Positions 8,391 through 16,838 of a stretch of DNA of 57,539 nt are shown one piece after another. The position numbers and the translations under genes were made by a program. The notes under the pieces were generated by a model, which did not search any database, had not been told where the DNA came from, and saw only the letters and a program-made list of their open reading frames with translations. Position 1 is the stretch's first letter. The number at the start of each line of letters is the position of its first letter. Source of the stretch: Lachnospiraceae bacterium (GTDB lineage Bacteria; Bacillota; Clostridia; Lachnospirales; Lachnospiraceae); assembly GCA_022799355.1 (NCBI GenBank), contig JAAWOG010000018.1, positions 1 through 57,539 on the forward strand, read 5' to 3'.

Positions 8391-8609
8391 TAAGTTCCGC
8401 ATCTGCCTTCCCAGCACCAGTTACCGCAGAGTAATTTCCAGCCGCTTTGCGTCTGTAAATTCTCTGGGCACTGGTCAGGCAGATGCTGTTTTTTAAGTTC
8501 CGCATCCGTCCTCACAGTACCGGTTATGGCAGAGCAATTTCCAGCCGCTTTGCGTCTGTAAATTCTCTGGGTGCTGGTCAGGCGGATGCTGTGGTTTGAG
8601 TTCCGTGCC
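8391..8609. repeat. Two 103-bp direct repeats with paired arms (plus partial third start) between ulaC and ulaA
   Basis: Units begin at 8391 and 8494 (TAAGTTCCGCATC...). A third start (TGAGTTCCG) lies exactly 103 bp on at 8597. The middle ATTTCCAGCCGCTTTGCGTC and its flanks are identical in both units. The ends of each unit pair: GCATCTGCCT/AGGCAGATGC in unit 1, GCATCCG/CGGATGC in unit 2. The units differ by a T-A to C-G double change and a G-U-tolerated change, so base pairing is kept. The gap is transcribed between ulaC and ulaA. Confidence 0.85.
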
Positions 8610-8614
8610 AGACT

Positions 8615-9070
8615 TTAGTCTGCGTATTTTTCATGGAGCGCCAGGAGGTCTTCCGGTGTTTTTGCTTCCTTCAGTTCCTCCATCAGCTCCTCGTTTGACA
8701 TCAGTTCCGCCAGTTTGGACATATTGTCAAGGTGCTGGCTGGGATCACAGGATGCGAGCGTGAAGAACAGCACCGCATCTTTTTCAGGATCTTCCGGATC
8801 GAAGCTGACAGGTTCATCCAGTTTCATAAACGCGATGGCCGTGTTGTGCACGCCCTTTGCGCACTCCTGGGAATGAGGCATCGCCACATCGGGCATGATC
8901 ACAATATACGGACCATATTCTTCCACGCAGCGGATAATATCCTCTTTATAATTTTCTTCCACCGTACCGTCCGCTTCCAGCACTTCGCAGCTCATACGGA
9001 TCGCTTCTTTCCAGTCTTTCGCACTCTGTGCGAACTTACAGTGATTTTTTTCCACAAATTCTTTTAACAT
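8615..9070 (-). CDS. ulaC: PTS ascorbate/mannitol-type IIA component
   Basis: 151 residues, the normal EIIA-2 (fructose/mannitol) domain length. The phosphorylated histidine lies in VMPDVAMPHSQECAKGV (about residue 68), and DAVLFFTLASCDPSQHLD follows as in the family. It accepts phosphate from HPr and hands it to UlaB. It is 28 bp downstream of ulaG. The ribosome-binding site is GAGGAAAAAC. Confidence 0.93.
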   Translation of the reverse strand: MLKEFVEKNHCKFAQSAKDWKEAIRMSCEVLEADGTVEENYKEDIIRCVEEYGPYIVIMPDVAMPHSQECAKGVHNTAIAFMKLDEPVSFDPEDPEKDAVLFFTLASCDPSQHLDNMSKLAELMSNEELMEELKEAKTPEDLLALHEKYAD

Positions 9071-9097
9071 TGTTTTTCCTCATATTATTACTGCTGT

Positions 9098-10201
9098 TTA
9101 CAGGCAGGATCTGAACGGGATGTTCTGAGGCGCCTCAAAGCAGTCCTCGAATCCCCTTCTGTGATGATAATAAATCTTATCCTTATCCTGAGGATATACG
9201 TACTTGCCGCCTACCTGCCAGAAGAACGGATGGAACTTGTATTCGTTTCTGTCCTTCTTGAAATCATAGAGCAGTTTGATCTCCTCACAATCCGCCTGGA
9301 AGTTGGTCCATACATCCCAGTGAATCGGTACTACCACCTTACACTTAAGGTTCTCCGCCATACGCAGCACATCGATGGATGTCATCTTATCCTGCATACC
9401 GATGGGATTCTCACCGAAGGAACCGAATGCCACATCAATATCGTAATCCTTGCCGTGTTTCGCAAAATAGATGGAGAAATGGGAATCGCCGGAGTGATAA
9501 ATATTGCCGCCCGGTGTCTTCACCAGATAGTTTACGGCCTTCTCATCCATATCGGTAGGACATACGCCGGTCAGTTCTTCTCTGTCAGGACCTGTGGAAT
9601 CCGTTGTCACGATACATGTTCTGTCAAAGGAATCCAGCGCCACGATCTCGATATCCTTTATTTTAATCGTATCGCCCGGTTTTACCGTGATGCAGCGGTC
9701 CTCGGGAACGCCCCACTTCATCCATGTCTCCACGGATTTTTTCGGTCCGATAAAGGGAACCGGAATCATGTTGCCCTTGTCGTCCGTCGTTGTCATACCG
9801 CTTTGGATCACATGCGCTGCCCACTCCGCAGACATATGGTCCTGATGGTAATGGGTAGCAAGCACCGCATCCACCTGTTTGAAGGCAAACGGATCGATCA
9901 CAAACGGCACGTTCCGCAGATTCGGCTGCATCAGGCGTCCGCCGCACATATTCGCCATCTGATGCCCCACCTTCATCTTACCGTCGCCATGGGTTCTCTT
10001 TCCGTTTCCGCACCACAGATCGATGGTCACGTTGGCGCCGCCGGGTGTCTTAAACCATACACCGGTGCATCCAAGCCACCACATTGCAACATTCCCCGGC
10101 TCAACAACTTCGTTTTCGATGTCCTCCACAAGCCAGGTGCCCCACTCCGGAAAGGTAGACATAATCCAACTCTCCCTTGTGATTTCGTCAATTTTGCTCA
10201 T
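9098..10201 (-). CDS. ulaG: L-ascorbate-6-phosphate lactonase UlaG
   Basis: 367 residues from the ATG at 10201, which sits behind AGGAGG at ideal spacing and gives the family N terminus [20 protein letters not shown]. The open frame extends upstream to 10324 but across the promoter, so that start is rejected. It is a metallo-beta-lactamase fold: metal motif [13 protein letters not shown], a further metal region GDSHFS and [11 protein letters not shown] near the C terminus. It hydrolyses L-ascorbate 6-phosphate to 3-keto-L-gulonate 6-phosphate. It is the first gene of the operon. Note HYHQDH where E. coli UlaG has HDHNDH. Confidence 0.95.
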   Translation of the reverse strand: MSKIDEITRESWIMSTFPEWGTWLVEDIENEVVEPGNVAMWWLGCTGVWFKTPGGANVTIDLWCGNGKRTHGDGKMKVGHQMANMCGGRLMQPNLRNVPFVIDPFAFKQVDAVLATHYHQDHMSAEWAAHVIQSGMTTTDDKGNMIPVPFIGPKKSVETWMKWGVPEDRCITVKPGDTIKIKDIEIVALDSFDRTCIVTTDSTGPDREELTGVCPTDMDEKAVNYLVKTPGGNIYHSGDSHFSIYFAKHGKDYDIDVAFGSFGENPIGMQDKMTSIDVLRMAENLKCKVVVPIHWDVWTNFQADCEEIKLLYDFKKDRNEYKFHPFFWQVGGKYVYPQDKDKIYYHHRRGFEDCFEAPQNIPFRSCL

Positions 10202-10230
10202 AAAAACCTCCTTTTCTCTTTTAAACCGAT

Positions 10231-10316
10231 CATATAATTCATATAATTTCGTTTTATATGAACTGTTATTTTTGATTATATCATATAAATCCGGTAAATC
10301 AACCGGATTATATGAA
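10231..10316 (-). promoter_or_regulatory. ula operon promoter inside two inverted-repeat operators
   Basis: On the minus strand TTGATT (10297-10302) and TATAAT (10275-10280) are 16 bp apart, with an extended-10 TG. One inverted repeat (arms 10281-10294 and 10303-10316, TCATATAAATCCGG type, one bulge) covers the promoter. A second, perfect one (TTCATATAA 10238-10246, TTATATGAA 10254-10262) lies just downstream of the start point. CATATAATT is also directly repeated at 10231 and 10240. This layout fits repression by the operon's DeoR protein. No other clear gene lies in 10202-10524. Confidence 0.75.
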
Positions 10317-10380
10317 TTTTTCATCTTTATATGCGTGCTTCCCGTATTTCTACCATATGCACAAATTATATATGTTTATT

Positions 10381-10397
10381 TTGTGCACAGTGCACAA
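10381..10397. promoter_or_regulatory. Palindromic site upstream of the ula promoter
   Basis: TTGTGCACAGTGCACAA has two 8-bp arms around one central base, about 85 bp upstream of the ula -35 box. Its position suits an activator such as a CRP-like or AraC-like protein. No binding protein can be named. Confidence 0.4.
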
Positions 10398-10431
10398 GAA
10401 ATATGTACCTTTTATCATGAGAAAAAACTGG

Positions 10432-10470
10432 CAAAAAAAATATGCCGGCCGCATGACGCAAACCGGCATT
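10432..10470 (-). terminator. Rho-independent terminator of the GNAT gene at 10525
   Basis: On the minus strand ATGCCGG and CCGGCAT (7-bp perfect stem, 10442-10448 with 10463-10469) are followed by a run of eight T-rich bases (complement of 10433-10441). It separates the GNAT transcript from the ula promoter region. Confidence 0.75.
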
Positions 10471-10524
10471 CCCGATGATTTCAAAGGGAATTTTTTCCAC
10501 CTCTTTCGGTAAACTGTTCCTTTG

Positions 10525-11028
10525 TTATTTTTTTATTCTCACATAATATTTCCGTTCATCTTCATATTTAATGTACCCGCCATTATGCAGCATCACTTTG
10601 AGTGAAGCAGGATTATCTTTATTTACACGCAAATATATCTCATTCTCCGGAATAATGGTTCTTGCTATGGAAAGTGTCAGCCTAAGCCCTTCTTTGGCAA
10701 ATCCTTTTCCTCTGCATTCCTTTTTTATAAAATATCCTATATGTCCCCCGCCTGTTCTCAAAGATTCACAAAGATAATGCCGTATACGAAACTGCCCTAC
10801 AATTTCATCATCATTCCACAAAAAAAGAAACGTTTCCGGCACAAAACCATCAGGTAAATCCTGCCCTTTTGAAAATGCAATCATTTCCTTTAAGGCTATC
10901 TCTTCAAAATCTTCACGAGTAATACCGTTCCATTTATTCGTCAAACCATTTTCATCAACAGGCATGTCACGAACAAATAAGAACTCCTTTTCCATATCTT
11001 TATCATTTATTTCCTTCAAATATAACAT
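10525..11028 (-). CDS. GNAT-family N-acetyltransferase
   Basis: 167 residues. The acetyl-CoA-binding motif A is recognisable as HIGYFIKKECRGKGFAKEGL, with the RxxGxG/A signature. A C-terminal NPASLKVMLHNGGYIKYEDE element follows, typical of RimJ/RimL-like enzymes acting on small molecules or protein N termini. The substrate is unknown. The gene is visibly richer in A and T than its neighbours and stands alone with its own promoter and terminator, which could mean separate acquisition. Confidence 0.85.
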   Translation of the reverse strand: MLYLKEINDKDMEKEFLFVRDMPVDENGLTNKWNGITREDFEEIALKEMIAFSKGQDLPDGFVPETFLFLWNDDEIVGQFRIRHYLCESLRTGGGHIGYFIKKECRGKGFAKEGLRLTLSIARTIIPENEIYLRVNKDNPASLKVMLHNGGYIKYEDERKYYVRIKK

Positions 11029-11075
11029 ATCGCTTACTCTGCAAACTTCCTATTGTCAACTTCTTTCATATGGAC

Positions 11076-11104
11076 ATTCTATCACCCATATATGTATTTT
11101 ACAA
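11076..11104 (-). promoter_or_regulatory. Sigma-A promoter of the GNAT gene
   Basis: Minus strand TTGTAA (11099-11104), 17-bp spacer, TAGAAT (11076-11081), about 48 bp before the GNAT start. Confidence 0.65.
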
Positions 11105-11575
11105 TTATAATGCTGCATTTCTGATTTTAAAAACTATCTTTACCACTCCCTCAGCCTCTTCACCGCACCGAATGCAGGGCATATGGGCATCCTGCGGCCC
11201 ACAGTAAGCAAACATGCCCGCCGTCAGGACAATCCCCCCTCTGTCCGGTCCTTCCTTATAAAAAATAACGTCTTTTTCAAGCCTTTTGTCCTCCGCTACG
11301 GAAAGCTCCTGTGCCAGATCATAATACAGTACCTCTTTTCCTCTCAAAATATACTGCAGATCCGTGTACTTTTCATGGGATTCCATCCGCCCTTTTTCTT
11401 TCCGCCTTGTCTCATAGTACTGCACCAGGGCAAACAGTTTATGCTCCGGAAGCAGTTCATAGCGTCCTGCTTCCATCGCCTTCGTTTCCCATTTCCTGAT
11501 AAATCCGTTTATTTCCTCCGCATAGTCATCTAACTGCGGATACTTTCCGATATTTTTTATATGATCGATTATCAT
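11105..11575 (-). CDS. YhcH/YjgK/YiaL (NanQ/EbgC)-family cupin-like protein
   Basis: 156 residues, the usual length. Family features are the N terminus MIIDHIKNIGKYP, GRYELLPEHKLFALVQYYET, then the E-x-H segment MESHEKYTDLQYIL and FAYCGPQDAHMPCI near the end. The histidines and glutamates are those proposed to bind metal. Family members occur with sialic-acid or pentulose catabolism (NanQ is linked to sialic acid anomer handling). It is the last gene of the transporter/aldolase cluster, which supports a role in anomer or intermediate conversion of the imported sugar acid. Confidence 0.85.
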   Translation of the reverse strand: MIIDHIKNIGKYPQLDDYAEEINGFIRKWETKAMEAGRYELLPEHKLFALVQYYETRRKEKGRMESHEKYTDLQYILRGKEVLYYDLAQELSVAEDKRLEKDVIFYKEGPDRGGIVLTAGMFAYCGPQDAHMPCIRCGEEAEGVVKIVFKIRNAAL

Positions 11576-11592
11576 CCCGCCATCCCTTCCGC

Positions 11593-13101
11593 CTACGAAG
11601 ATTTTTTCCTGTTTTTCCAGACCTTCTTTACCGCCTGTCCGTAGAGCGGAGACATCAGGGAAAGTACCGAGATCAGCAGAAACACCAGACAGATCGGCCT
11701 TGTGAAAAATATGGAAAAGCTGCCTTTGCTCATCATCAGCGCACCGCTGAAATTCTGCTCCGCTGTCCCTCCTAAAATAATTCCCAGAATAATTGCGGAC
11801 ATGGAAAACTGCGTCTTGTTCATAAAATAGCCGAGAAAACCGAAAAATACCATCACATACACATCCGTCATCGAATGATTATAGGAATACGTCCCCACAA
11901 AAGTCATCATAAAAATGATCGGTATCAATATCTCCTTCGGCACATTTACCACTTTGGAAAATACCCGTATCAGAGAAAAACCGAAACACCCCATCACAAT
12001 ATTTGCCAGAAGCAGTCCCAAAAAGATCGTATATACCTGTACCGGCTGGTTTGTAAAAAGAAGCGGTCCGGGCGCGATTCCCTGCACCATCAGAGCGCCC
12101 AGCAAAATAGCCGTCGCCCCATCCCCCGGGATTCCCAGCGTCAGCATCGGGATCATGGCGCCCCCGGACACCGCATTGTTGCCGGATTCCGGCGCAACGA
12201 TTCCCTCCGGTTCCCCATTTCCGAAGTTCTCTTTATATTTTGACCATTTTTTCGCCTGGTCATAGCAGATAAACGAAGAGATATCTCCGCCGGTCCCCGG
12301 AATACAGCCGATAAATGTCCCGATCACGGAGGAGCGAAGCAGGGTAACTGCAACTCTCCTTATATCGCTGAAAGTCGGAAGCACTCTGCTGATCTTTACT
12401 TCTTTTTTCTCATACTTTTCGTCAAAACAGCTTTCTATGGACGCCAGCACCTGGGAGAAGGCGAACACACCGATCAGAATCGGAATAAAGGAAATGCCGC
12501 CTATCAGATACGTGGAACCAAATGTAAAACGCATCTTTCCCGTCATGGCATCGATTCCGATCGTGCCGATAAAGAGCCCCAGCGCTCCGCCCATAAGCCC
12601 CTTGATCACCGAGCCCGAAGATACGCTGGTGATAATACTGATGCCGAACAGCGCCAGAGCAAAATACTCCGCTTTGGAAAAAGTCAGCGCTACTTTTGCA
12701 AGCTGCGGGGCAAAAACCATCAGACAGATTGCCGAAAATACACCGCCGAACATACTGCCCGTCGTGGAGAGCCCCAGCGCCCGTCCCGGCTGTCCCATTT
12801 TGTTCGCCATCGGATAACCGTCCAGTGTCGTGGCGGCAGATGCCGGTGTCCCGGGCGTATTTAAAAGAATCGCGGAAATGCTCCCGCCGTAAATCGCGCC
12901 GCAGTATACCCCCAGCAGCATAATGATACCCTGTACGCCGTCAAAAGCAAAGGTCAGAGGATATAACAGCGCGATCCCCATATTTACGGACAGCCCCGGC
13001 ATCGCCCCGATCAGGATGCCGGCCCCGGTTCCTGCGATCAGAAGTATCAATGTCATGGGAGATGCGGCACTGCCGATCGCCGATACTATATTTTGCAACA
13101 T
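11593..13101 (-). CDS. tctA: Tripartite tricarboxylate transporter large permease TctA
   Basis: 502 residues with about a dozen hydrophobic segments. TctA family signatures are visible: AGTGAGILIGAMPGLSVNMG near the N terminus, YGGSISAILLNTPGTPASAA, the GYPMA segment, and GIPGDGATAILLGALMVQGI in the second half. Together with TctB and the periplasmic-type binding protein TctC it forms a secondary, ion-driven importer for carboxylates. It follows tctB with a 12-bp gap. Confidence 0.93.
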   Translation of the reverse strand: MLQNIVSAIGSAASPMTLILLIAGTGAGILIGAMPGLSVNMGIALLYPLTFAFDGVQGIIMLLGVYCGAIYGGSISAILLNTPGTPASAATTLDGYPMANKMGQPGRALGLSTTGSMFGGVFSAICLMVFAPQLAKVALTFSKAEYFALALFGISIITSVSSGSVIKGLMGGALGLFIGTIGIDAMTGKMRFTFGSTYLIGGISFIPILIGVFAFSQVLASIESCFDEKYEKKEVKISRVLPTFSDIRRVAVTLLRSSVIGTFIGCIPGTGGDISSFICYDQAKKWSKYKENFGNGEPEGIVAPESGNNAVSGGAMIPMLTLGIPGDGATAILLGALMVQGIAPGPLLFTNQPVQVYTIFLGLLLANIVMGCFGFSLIRVFSKVVNVPKEILIPIIFMMTFVGTYSYNHSMTDVYVMVFFGFLGYFMNKTQFSMSAIILGIILGGTAEQNFSGALMMSKGSFSIFFTRPICLVFLLISVLSLMSPLYGQAVKKVWKNRKKSS

Positions 13102-13113
13102 ATGCTTTCCCCC

Positions 13114-13584
13114 CTACATGAAAAACGGTTCCGGAAGCTTTGTTCCCAAAACCAGTTGGAATATCACAAAAATACCCGCCAGTGTAACCGCCGTCACAAT
13201 TGCCATCTTCTTTTTATTCCGCTCTCCCAGCATCCACATCAGCGCCGGAACAAGGATCAGCCCGGAAAGATACAGCCCCAGTACACGCAGAAGCACACAG
13301 TAGATCACCATAATACCCATCACTGCATATACCCGTTTATTTGCCGGCAATTTTAACGCCACTTCCATCTCTTCATATTTTTTTCCGTTTACCAGTGTCA
13401 TAATCAGCAAGACAGCGGCAGCCACCGTCATAATACCGCCCATAATAGCGGGCCAGGTACCTGTGGAAATACCGCCGTCCGCTTTAAATCCCGTTCCCAG
13501 CCGTGCCGAAAGAATCAAAATCACAATGCCCAGCACGCCCGTTACAGCCGATATGACATAATTACATTTTTTCATACTGACCAT
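13114..13584 (-). CDS. tctB: Tripartite tricarboxylate transporter small permease TctB
   Basis: 156 residues with four hydrophobic helices (about 9-28, 43-62, 84-118, 129-150), the size and layout of TctB. A basic KKCN start and a conserved-type G-x-S/T-W-P-A region (ISTGTWPAIMGG) are present. It sits between tctC and tctA in the standard TTT arrangement. The upstream gap contains a strong hairpin that separates it from the binding-protein gene. Confidence 0.88.
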   Translation of the reverse strand: MVSMKKCNYVISAVTGVLGIVILILSARLGTGFKADGGISTGTWPAIMGGIMTVAAAVLLIMTLVNGKKYEEMEVALKLPANKRVYAVMGIMVIYCVLLRVLGLYLSGLILVPALMWMLGERNKKKMAIVTAVTLAGIFVIFQLVLGTKLPEPFFM

Positions 13585-13622
13585 AGATCGTCACCTCGTC
13601 AACGTTTCTCCCTGTCGGTAAA

Positions 13623-13669
13623 GCCCGCCGCAGAACATACCGTAACAGCAATATGTCCTGCGGCAGGGC
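13623..13669 (-). other. Long intercistronic hairpin between tctC and tctB
   Basis: GCCCGCCGCAGAACATA (13623-13639) pairs with TATGTCCTGCGGCAGGGC (13652-13669) over about 17 bp with one bulge and one G-U pair. There is no T-tract. Such hairpins commonly let the binding-protein message outlast the permease message. Confidence 0.7.
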
Positions 13670-13706
13670 AAAACCGCCCATTTACATGCTTCTCTTATGC
13701 GGCAGT

Positions 13707-14675
13707 TTACTCCGCAAAATCGATCGTCTCAAATACTTCCCTGTACATTGCATAATCGTCCGCCATCACCTGATACGCATCATCTCCGATGTAATTAAGA
13801 GGTTCGATCCCCTGAGCAAGGAAATATTCTTTGCACTCATCGGAATCAAGCGCCGCCTTTGCGGCATCCCTCAGAGCCTGCAGGCTCGCTTCATCCAGTC
13901 CCTTCGGCGCCACCAGTGCCGCCCAGGCACGGACTACCAGATCATGTCCTTCCTCCGCAAAAGTCGGAACGTCCGGAAGCAGTGTCATGCGCTCCGCACT
14001 CATCACGCCGAGACATTTGAGCGTCCCCGCCTCGATCTGCGTCATAAAGCTTGAAGGATCGGCAAGCGTCGCATCGATATGTCCTCCTGTGATCGCCGCC
14101 GCAATATCCGCGGTTCCGTTCGGATAGGGAATATGGGTAACCTTTATGCCGTACTCCTGCTCCATCAGATAAGTCGCAATATCCCAGATCGCCCCGGCGC
14201 CGGAGTTTCCAACCTGTACCGTATCCGGATTTTCCTGACAATATGCCACAAATTCATCCACACTGTTATAGGGCGCATCCGCCTGTACGATAAGCGCCGC
14301 CGGCGCACCGATGGGCATCGCGATAGCGTCAAAGCTTTCGTAAGTCAGATCCGTCTTGTCCTGAAAACAGAACATGTCCAGTTCCACCGTCACTGCCCCC
14401 AGCGTATAGCCGTCAGCATCTGCCTCCGCCGTCTGCACCATCCCTGTGATTCCGCCGCCGTCCGGATTGTTGGTCACATTAAATTTTGCACCCTCAAAGT
14501 TTTTCTCCATGTAAGTCAAAAGTCCCCTTGTGGACGTATCCGTTCCGCCGCCGGCGCCCTTCGGCACAATCACCTCAATGTCATCACTGGGATAAGCGCC
14601 GCCTTTGCCGCAGCCCGTGAGCATAACCGTCCCCATAAACACGGATAATAGTATTGCCATTATTTTTTTATGCAT
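13707..14675 (-). CDS. tctC: TctC-type substrate-binding lipoprotein (TTT/Bug family)
   Basis: 322 residues. The signal peptide is MHKKIMAILLSVFMGTVML with lipobox MLTGC (Cys near 22), so it is membrane-anchored outside the cell. The TTT/Bug signature follows: IEVIVPKGAGGGTDTSTRGL, then NNPDGGGITGMVQTAEADADGYTLG, and GAGAIWDIATYLMEQ. The conserved loops bind the carboxylate of the ligand. As the first transporter gene after the aldolase gene it presumably captures the substrate of this cluster. Confidence 0.92.
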   Translation of the reverse strand: MHKKIMAILLSVFMGTVMLTGCGKGGAYPSDDIEVIVPKGAGGGTDTSTRGLLTYMEKNFEGAKFNVTNNPDGGGITGMVQTAEADADGYTLGAVTVELDMFCFQDKTDLTYESFDAIAMPIGAPAALIVQADAPYNSVDEFVAYCQENPDTVQVGNSGAGAIWDIATYLMEQEYGIKVTHIPYPNGTADIAAAITGGHIDATLADPSSFMTQIEAGTLKCLGVMSAERMTLLPDVPTFAEEGHDLVVRAWAALVAPKGLDEASLQALRDAAKAALDSDECKEYFLAQGIEPLNYIGDDAYQVMADDYAMYREVFETIDFAE

Positions 14676-14731
14676 TTTTTTACCTGTTCCTTTCCGTTAC
14701 TTTTCGTCACTTTCTCTCCATTTTGCCATTT

Positions 14732-15658
14732 TCAGGCCTTTTCCACATATTTCTCTTCCAGTTTTTTGGTGATACGCCGCAGAACTTCCATCTCACCGCG
14801 AAACGTCTCGGTAAGCAGCGTATTCTTTTTCGTCCTTGTGACCGTTGTCATCGGGATACCCTCGCCGCTCAAATAGTATTTTGCATTCACCGGATAACAC
14901 TGGTACTCTATCAGCGCGCAAAGCGTCAGCATATCCGCCAGTTCTCTCAGATCCCGCTTTTCATAATCCGCTGTCAGGATATCGTAAAGCCTGCACTGCA
15001 TATTTGCCATAACGCCGCTGTAGCCTGCCGCTCCCGCCTGTAAAGACGCAAGCAGCGTCGCCGTATTGGCATTGTACAGTTTCAGGTTCGTCCCTTTACA
15101 GACTTCCAGTTTATCCAGAATATTATGAATATCACAACTGGTATCTTTCAGAAAATAAAATCGCCCCGTCTGTGCGCACCAGGCAGTCATCTCCCTGGAC
15201 AGAACCCGTTTGTAAGGATAAGGGCATTCATAAAACCCCAGCTTTACATCCTCCGGAAGCCCTGCCAGCAGCTTTTTCAGGTTCGAGAGCCATATGTCAT
15301 CGCCCTCCTCCTGCTTTGCCAGCCTGTTTGTGATCAGGATCACCGCATCCACGCCGCTTGCCGCGATCTGCCCAAGTTCCTCGATCTGATCCTCCATTTC
15401 ATCGGAAATATGCCCGGATGCAATAACAGGCACTCTTCCCGCCGCCTTCTCCTTTACAAATCCGGCGATCTTAACCCTTTCCTCCAGAGATAAGAAGAAC
15501 ATCTCACTGGACTGGCATACCGCAAAAAGTCCTGAAACACCGTTTTCAATATACCACTCCGTCAACCTCTCCAGAGCAGGATAATCCACTTCGTTATGAT
15601 CCGTAAAGGGTGTCAGCATCACCGGCCATACGCCGCCCGCAAATTGATTTTCTCCCAT
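14732..15658 (-). CDS. DapA/NanA-family aldolase or dehydratase
   Basis: 308 residues of the DHDPS/N-acetylneuraminate lyase TIM-barrel family. The Schiff-base lysine is in RFYFLKDTSCD (about 170) and the catalytic tyrosine in LGFYECPYPYKR (about 138). The usual GTTGE/GSTGE carboxylate-binding loop is replaced by CQSSE (about 47-51), so it is not an ordinary DapA and the substrate is uncertain. With the TTT transporter, YhcH-like and sialidase-like genes it most likely cleaves or dehydrates a 2-oxo sugar acid such as a sialic-acid-like ulosonate (inference). It lies 4 bp after the BNR gene. Confidence 0.82.
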   Translation of the reverse strand: MGENQFAGGVWPVMLTPFTDHNEVDYPALERLTEWYIENGVSGLFAVCQSSEMFFLSLEERVKIAGFVKEKAAGRVPVIASGHISDEMEDQIEELGQIAASGVDAVILITNRLAKQEEGDDIWLSNLKKLLAGLPEDVKLGFYECPYPYKRVLSREMTAWCAQTGRFYFLKDTSCDIHNILDKLEVCKGTNLKLYNANTATLLASLQAGAAGYSGVMANMQCRLYDILTADYEKRDLRELADMLTLCALIEYQCYPVNAKYYLSGEGIPMTTVTRTKKNTLLTETFRGEMEVLRRITKKLEEKYVEKA

Positions 15659-15662
15659 GTCT

Positions 15663-16688
15663 CTACACCTCCTTTCTCATAAATTCCCAAAATGCAATTG
15701 ATTTTCTGTCAAACGTATACGTTACATATATCTTTCTGCCGTCCGCTATGATCGACGGATAGGAATACTCCCCGGGCGTATTTTCCAATACCGCCTCCTC
15801 CTGCCAGGTTTCTCCGTTGTCCGCTGAGGCAAGCAACACGATAGGCGTTCTCTTTCCCCAGTTTTCTCCCACCGGATTCATACAAAGAAACAACAGTCCG
15901 TCCTCACACCGCACCACATCGATACCACTGTTATTATTGGGCAGTCCCGTCGGGTAAGCTGATCCCCAGCTTTTCCCGTAATCCGCCGAATCAGCCCTGT
16001 AGATCTGTCCTTCGCTGCTCCGCAGCAGCATATGTACCTCCCCCGGCGCACTCTCCCAGAGCGTGGGCTGGATAACGCCCCTCCCGTAAAAGGACTGCTC
16101 CGAAACCTGTATCCGGCTGGAGGCAGCCGTATTTTCGCCTTCATAAGCCACACTGAGCCCGATGGGGTTGCTGCGCTCCCAGCTCTCACCACCGTCCGGC
16201 GACCTGTCCGCGTAAGCCGTCCAGATTCCGTTCTCCGTGGACATTCCTGCCAGTATGCTCCCGTCCGATAACGTGATCATCTTACATCTGACCGGTCCCC
16301 TGCCTCCTCTGTCTCCCGGCACCAGTTCCCTCGCCTCCCCGAAAGACTCTCCGCCGTCCTCCGATATCCGCACCTTCGTATACCACCGGCTGATCTCATT
16401 GCCCACTTTGTAGAGCAGCAATACCTTATTGTCCTGCCTCCGATAAAGCACCGGATTCCAGTGCGCCTCCTCCACATCGTGTGCCGCCATCACAGGCTTG
16501 CTCCATCTTCCGTCCCTTCTGATCGATTTCCAGATGGAAACATCCGCCTGTCCCTCCTTTTTTCCGGCAAACCACACCGCCCCTATACGTCCTTCTCCCA
16601 TCAGGCATACATTGGACGCATGACAGATATTTCCCTGCAAAAATTCAGGTTCGAATATCAGTTCTTTCTTCCCCTCCGATAAATACAT
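15663..16688 (-). CDS. Cytoplasmic BNR/Asp-box protein of the sialidase superfamily (BNR_2 type)
   Basis: 341 residues from the ATG at 16688, preceded by GAGGGGG; the frame extends to 16766 but that part is not family-like. The N-terminal block ICHASNVCLMGEGRIGAVWF and GKKEGQADVSIWKS is the BNR_2 signature. Four Asp boxes follow: SEDGGESFG, SPDGGESWE, SADYGKSWG, SADNGETWQ. No signal peptide is visible, so it should act inside the cell. This six-bladed propeller family includes sialidases, but many members are uncharacterised. First gene of the cluster, divergent from the AraC regulator. Confidence 0.75.
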   Translation of the reverse strand: MYLSEGKKELIFEPEFLQGNICHASNVCLMGEGRIGAVWFAGKKEGQADVSIWKSIRRDGRWSKPVMAAHDVEEAHWNPVLYRRQDNKVLLLYKVGNEISRWYTKVRISEDGGESFGEARELVPGDRGGRGPVRCKMITLSDGSILAGMSTENGIWTAYADRSPDGGESWERSNPIGLSVAYEGENTAASSRIQVSEQSFYGRGVIQPTLWESAPGEVHMLLRSSEGQIYRADSADYGKSWGSAYPTGLPNNNSGIDVVRCEDGLLFLCMNPVGENWGKRTPIVLLASADNGETWQEEAVLENTPGEYSYPSIIADGRKIYVTYTFDRKSIAFWEFMRKEV

Positions 16689-16838
16689 CCTAATCCCCCT
16701 CTCTTTAAAGGCTCTGTCCGTTTCCCCGCCTGCTCTCTCCTTCTGATATGAGCATAATATATTCATCCCCTTTCCGCTTTCAAAATGATCCGAAGTACGA
16801 TTTTATACTTTTTTGCTGTTTTTAACGAAAATATATGA

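Noticed and set aside
9161-10237. Long open frame of 358 codons opposite ulaG
   Set aside because: Antisense shadow of a well-supported gene. His/Arg/Leu-rich translation with no family similarity.
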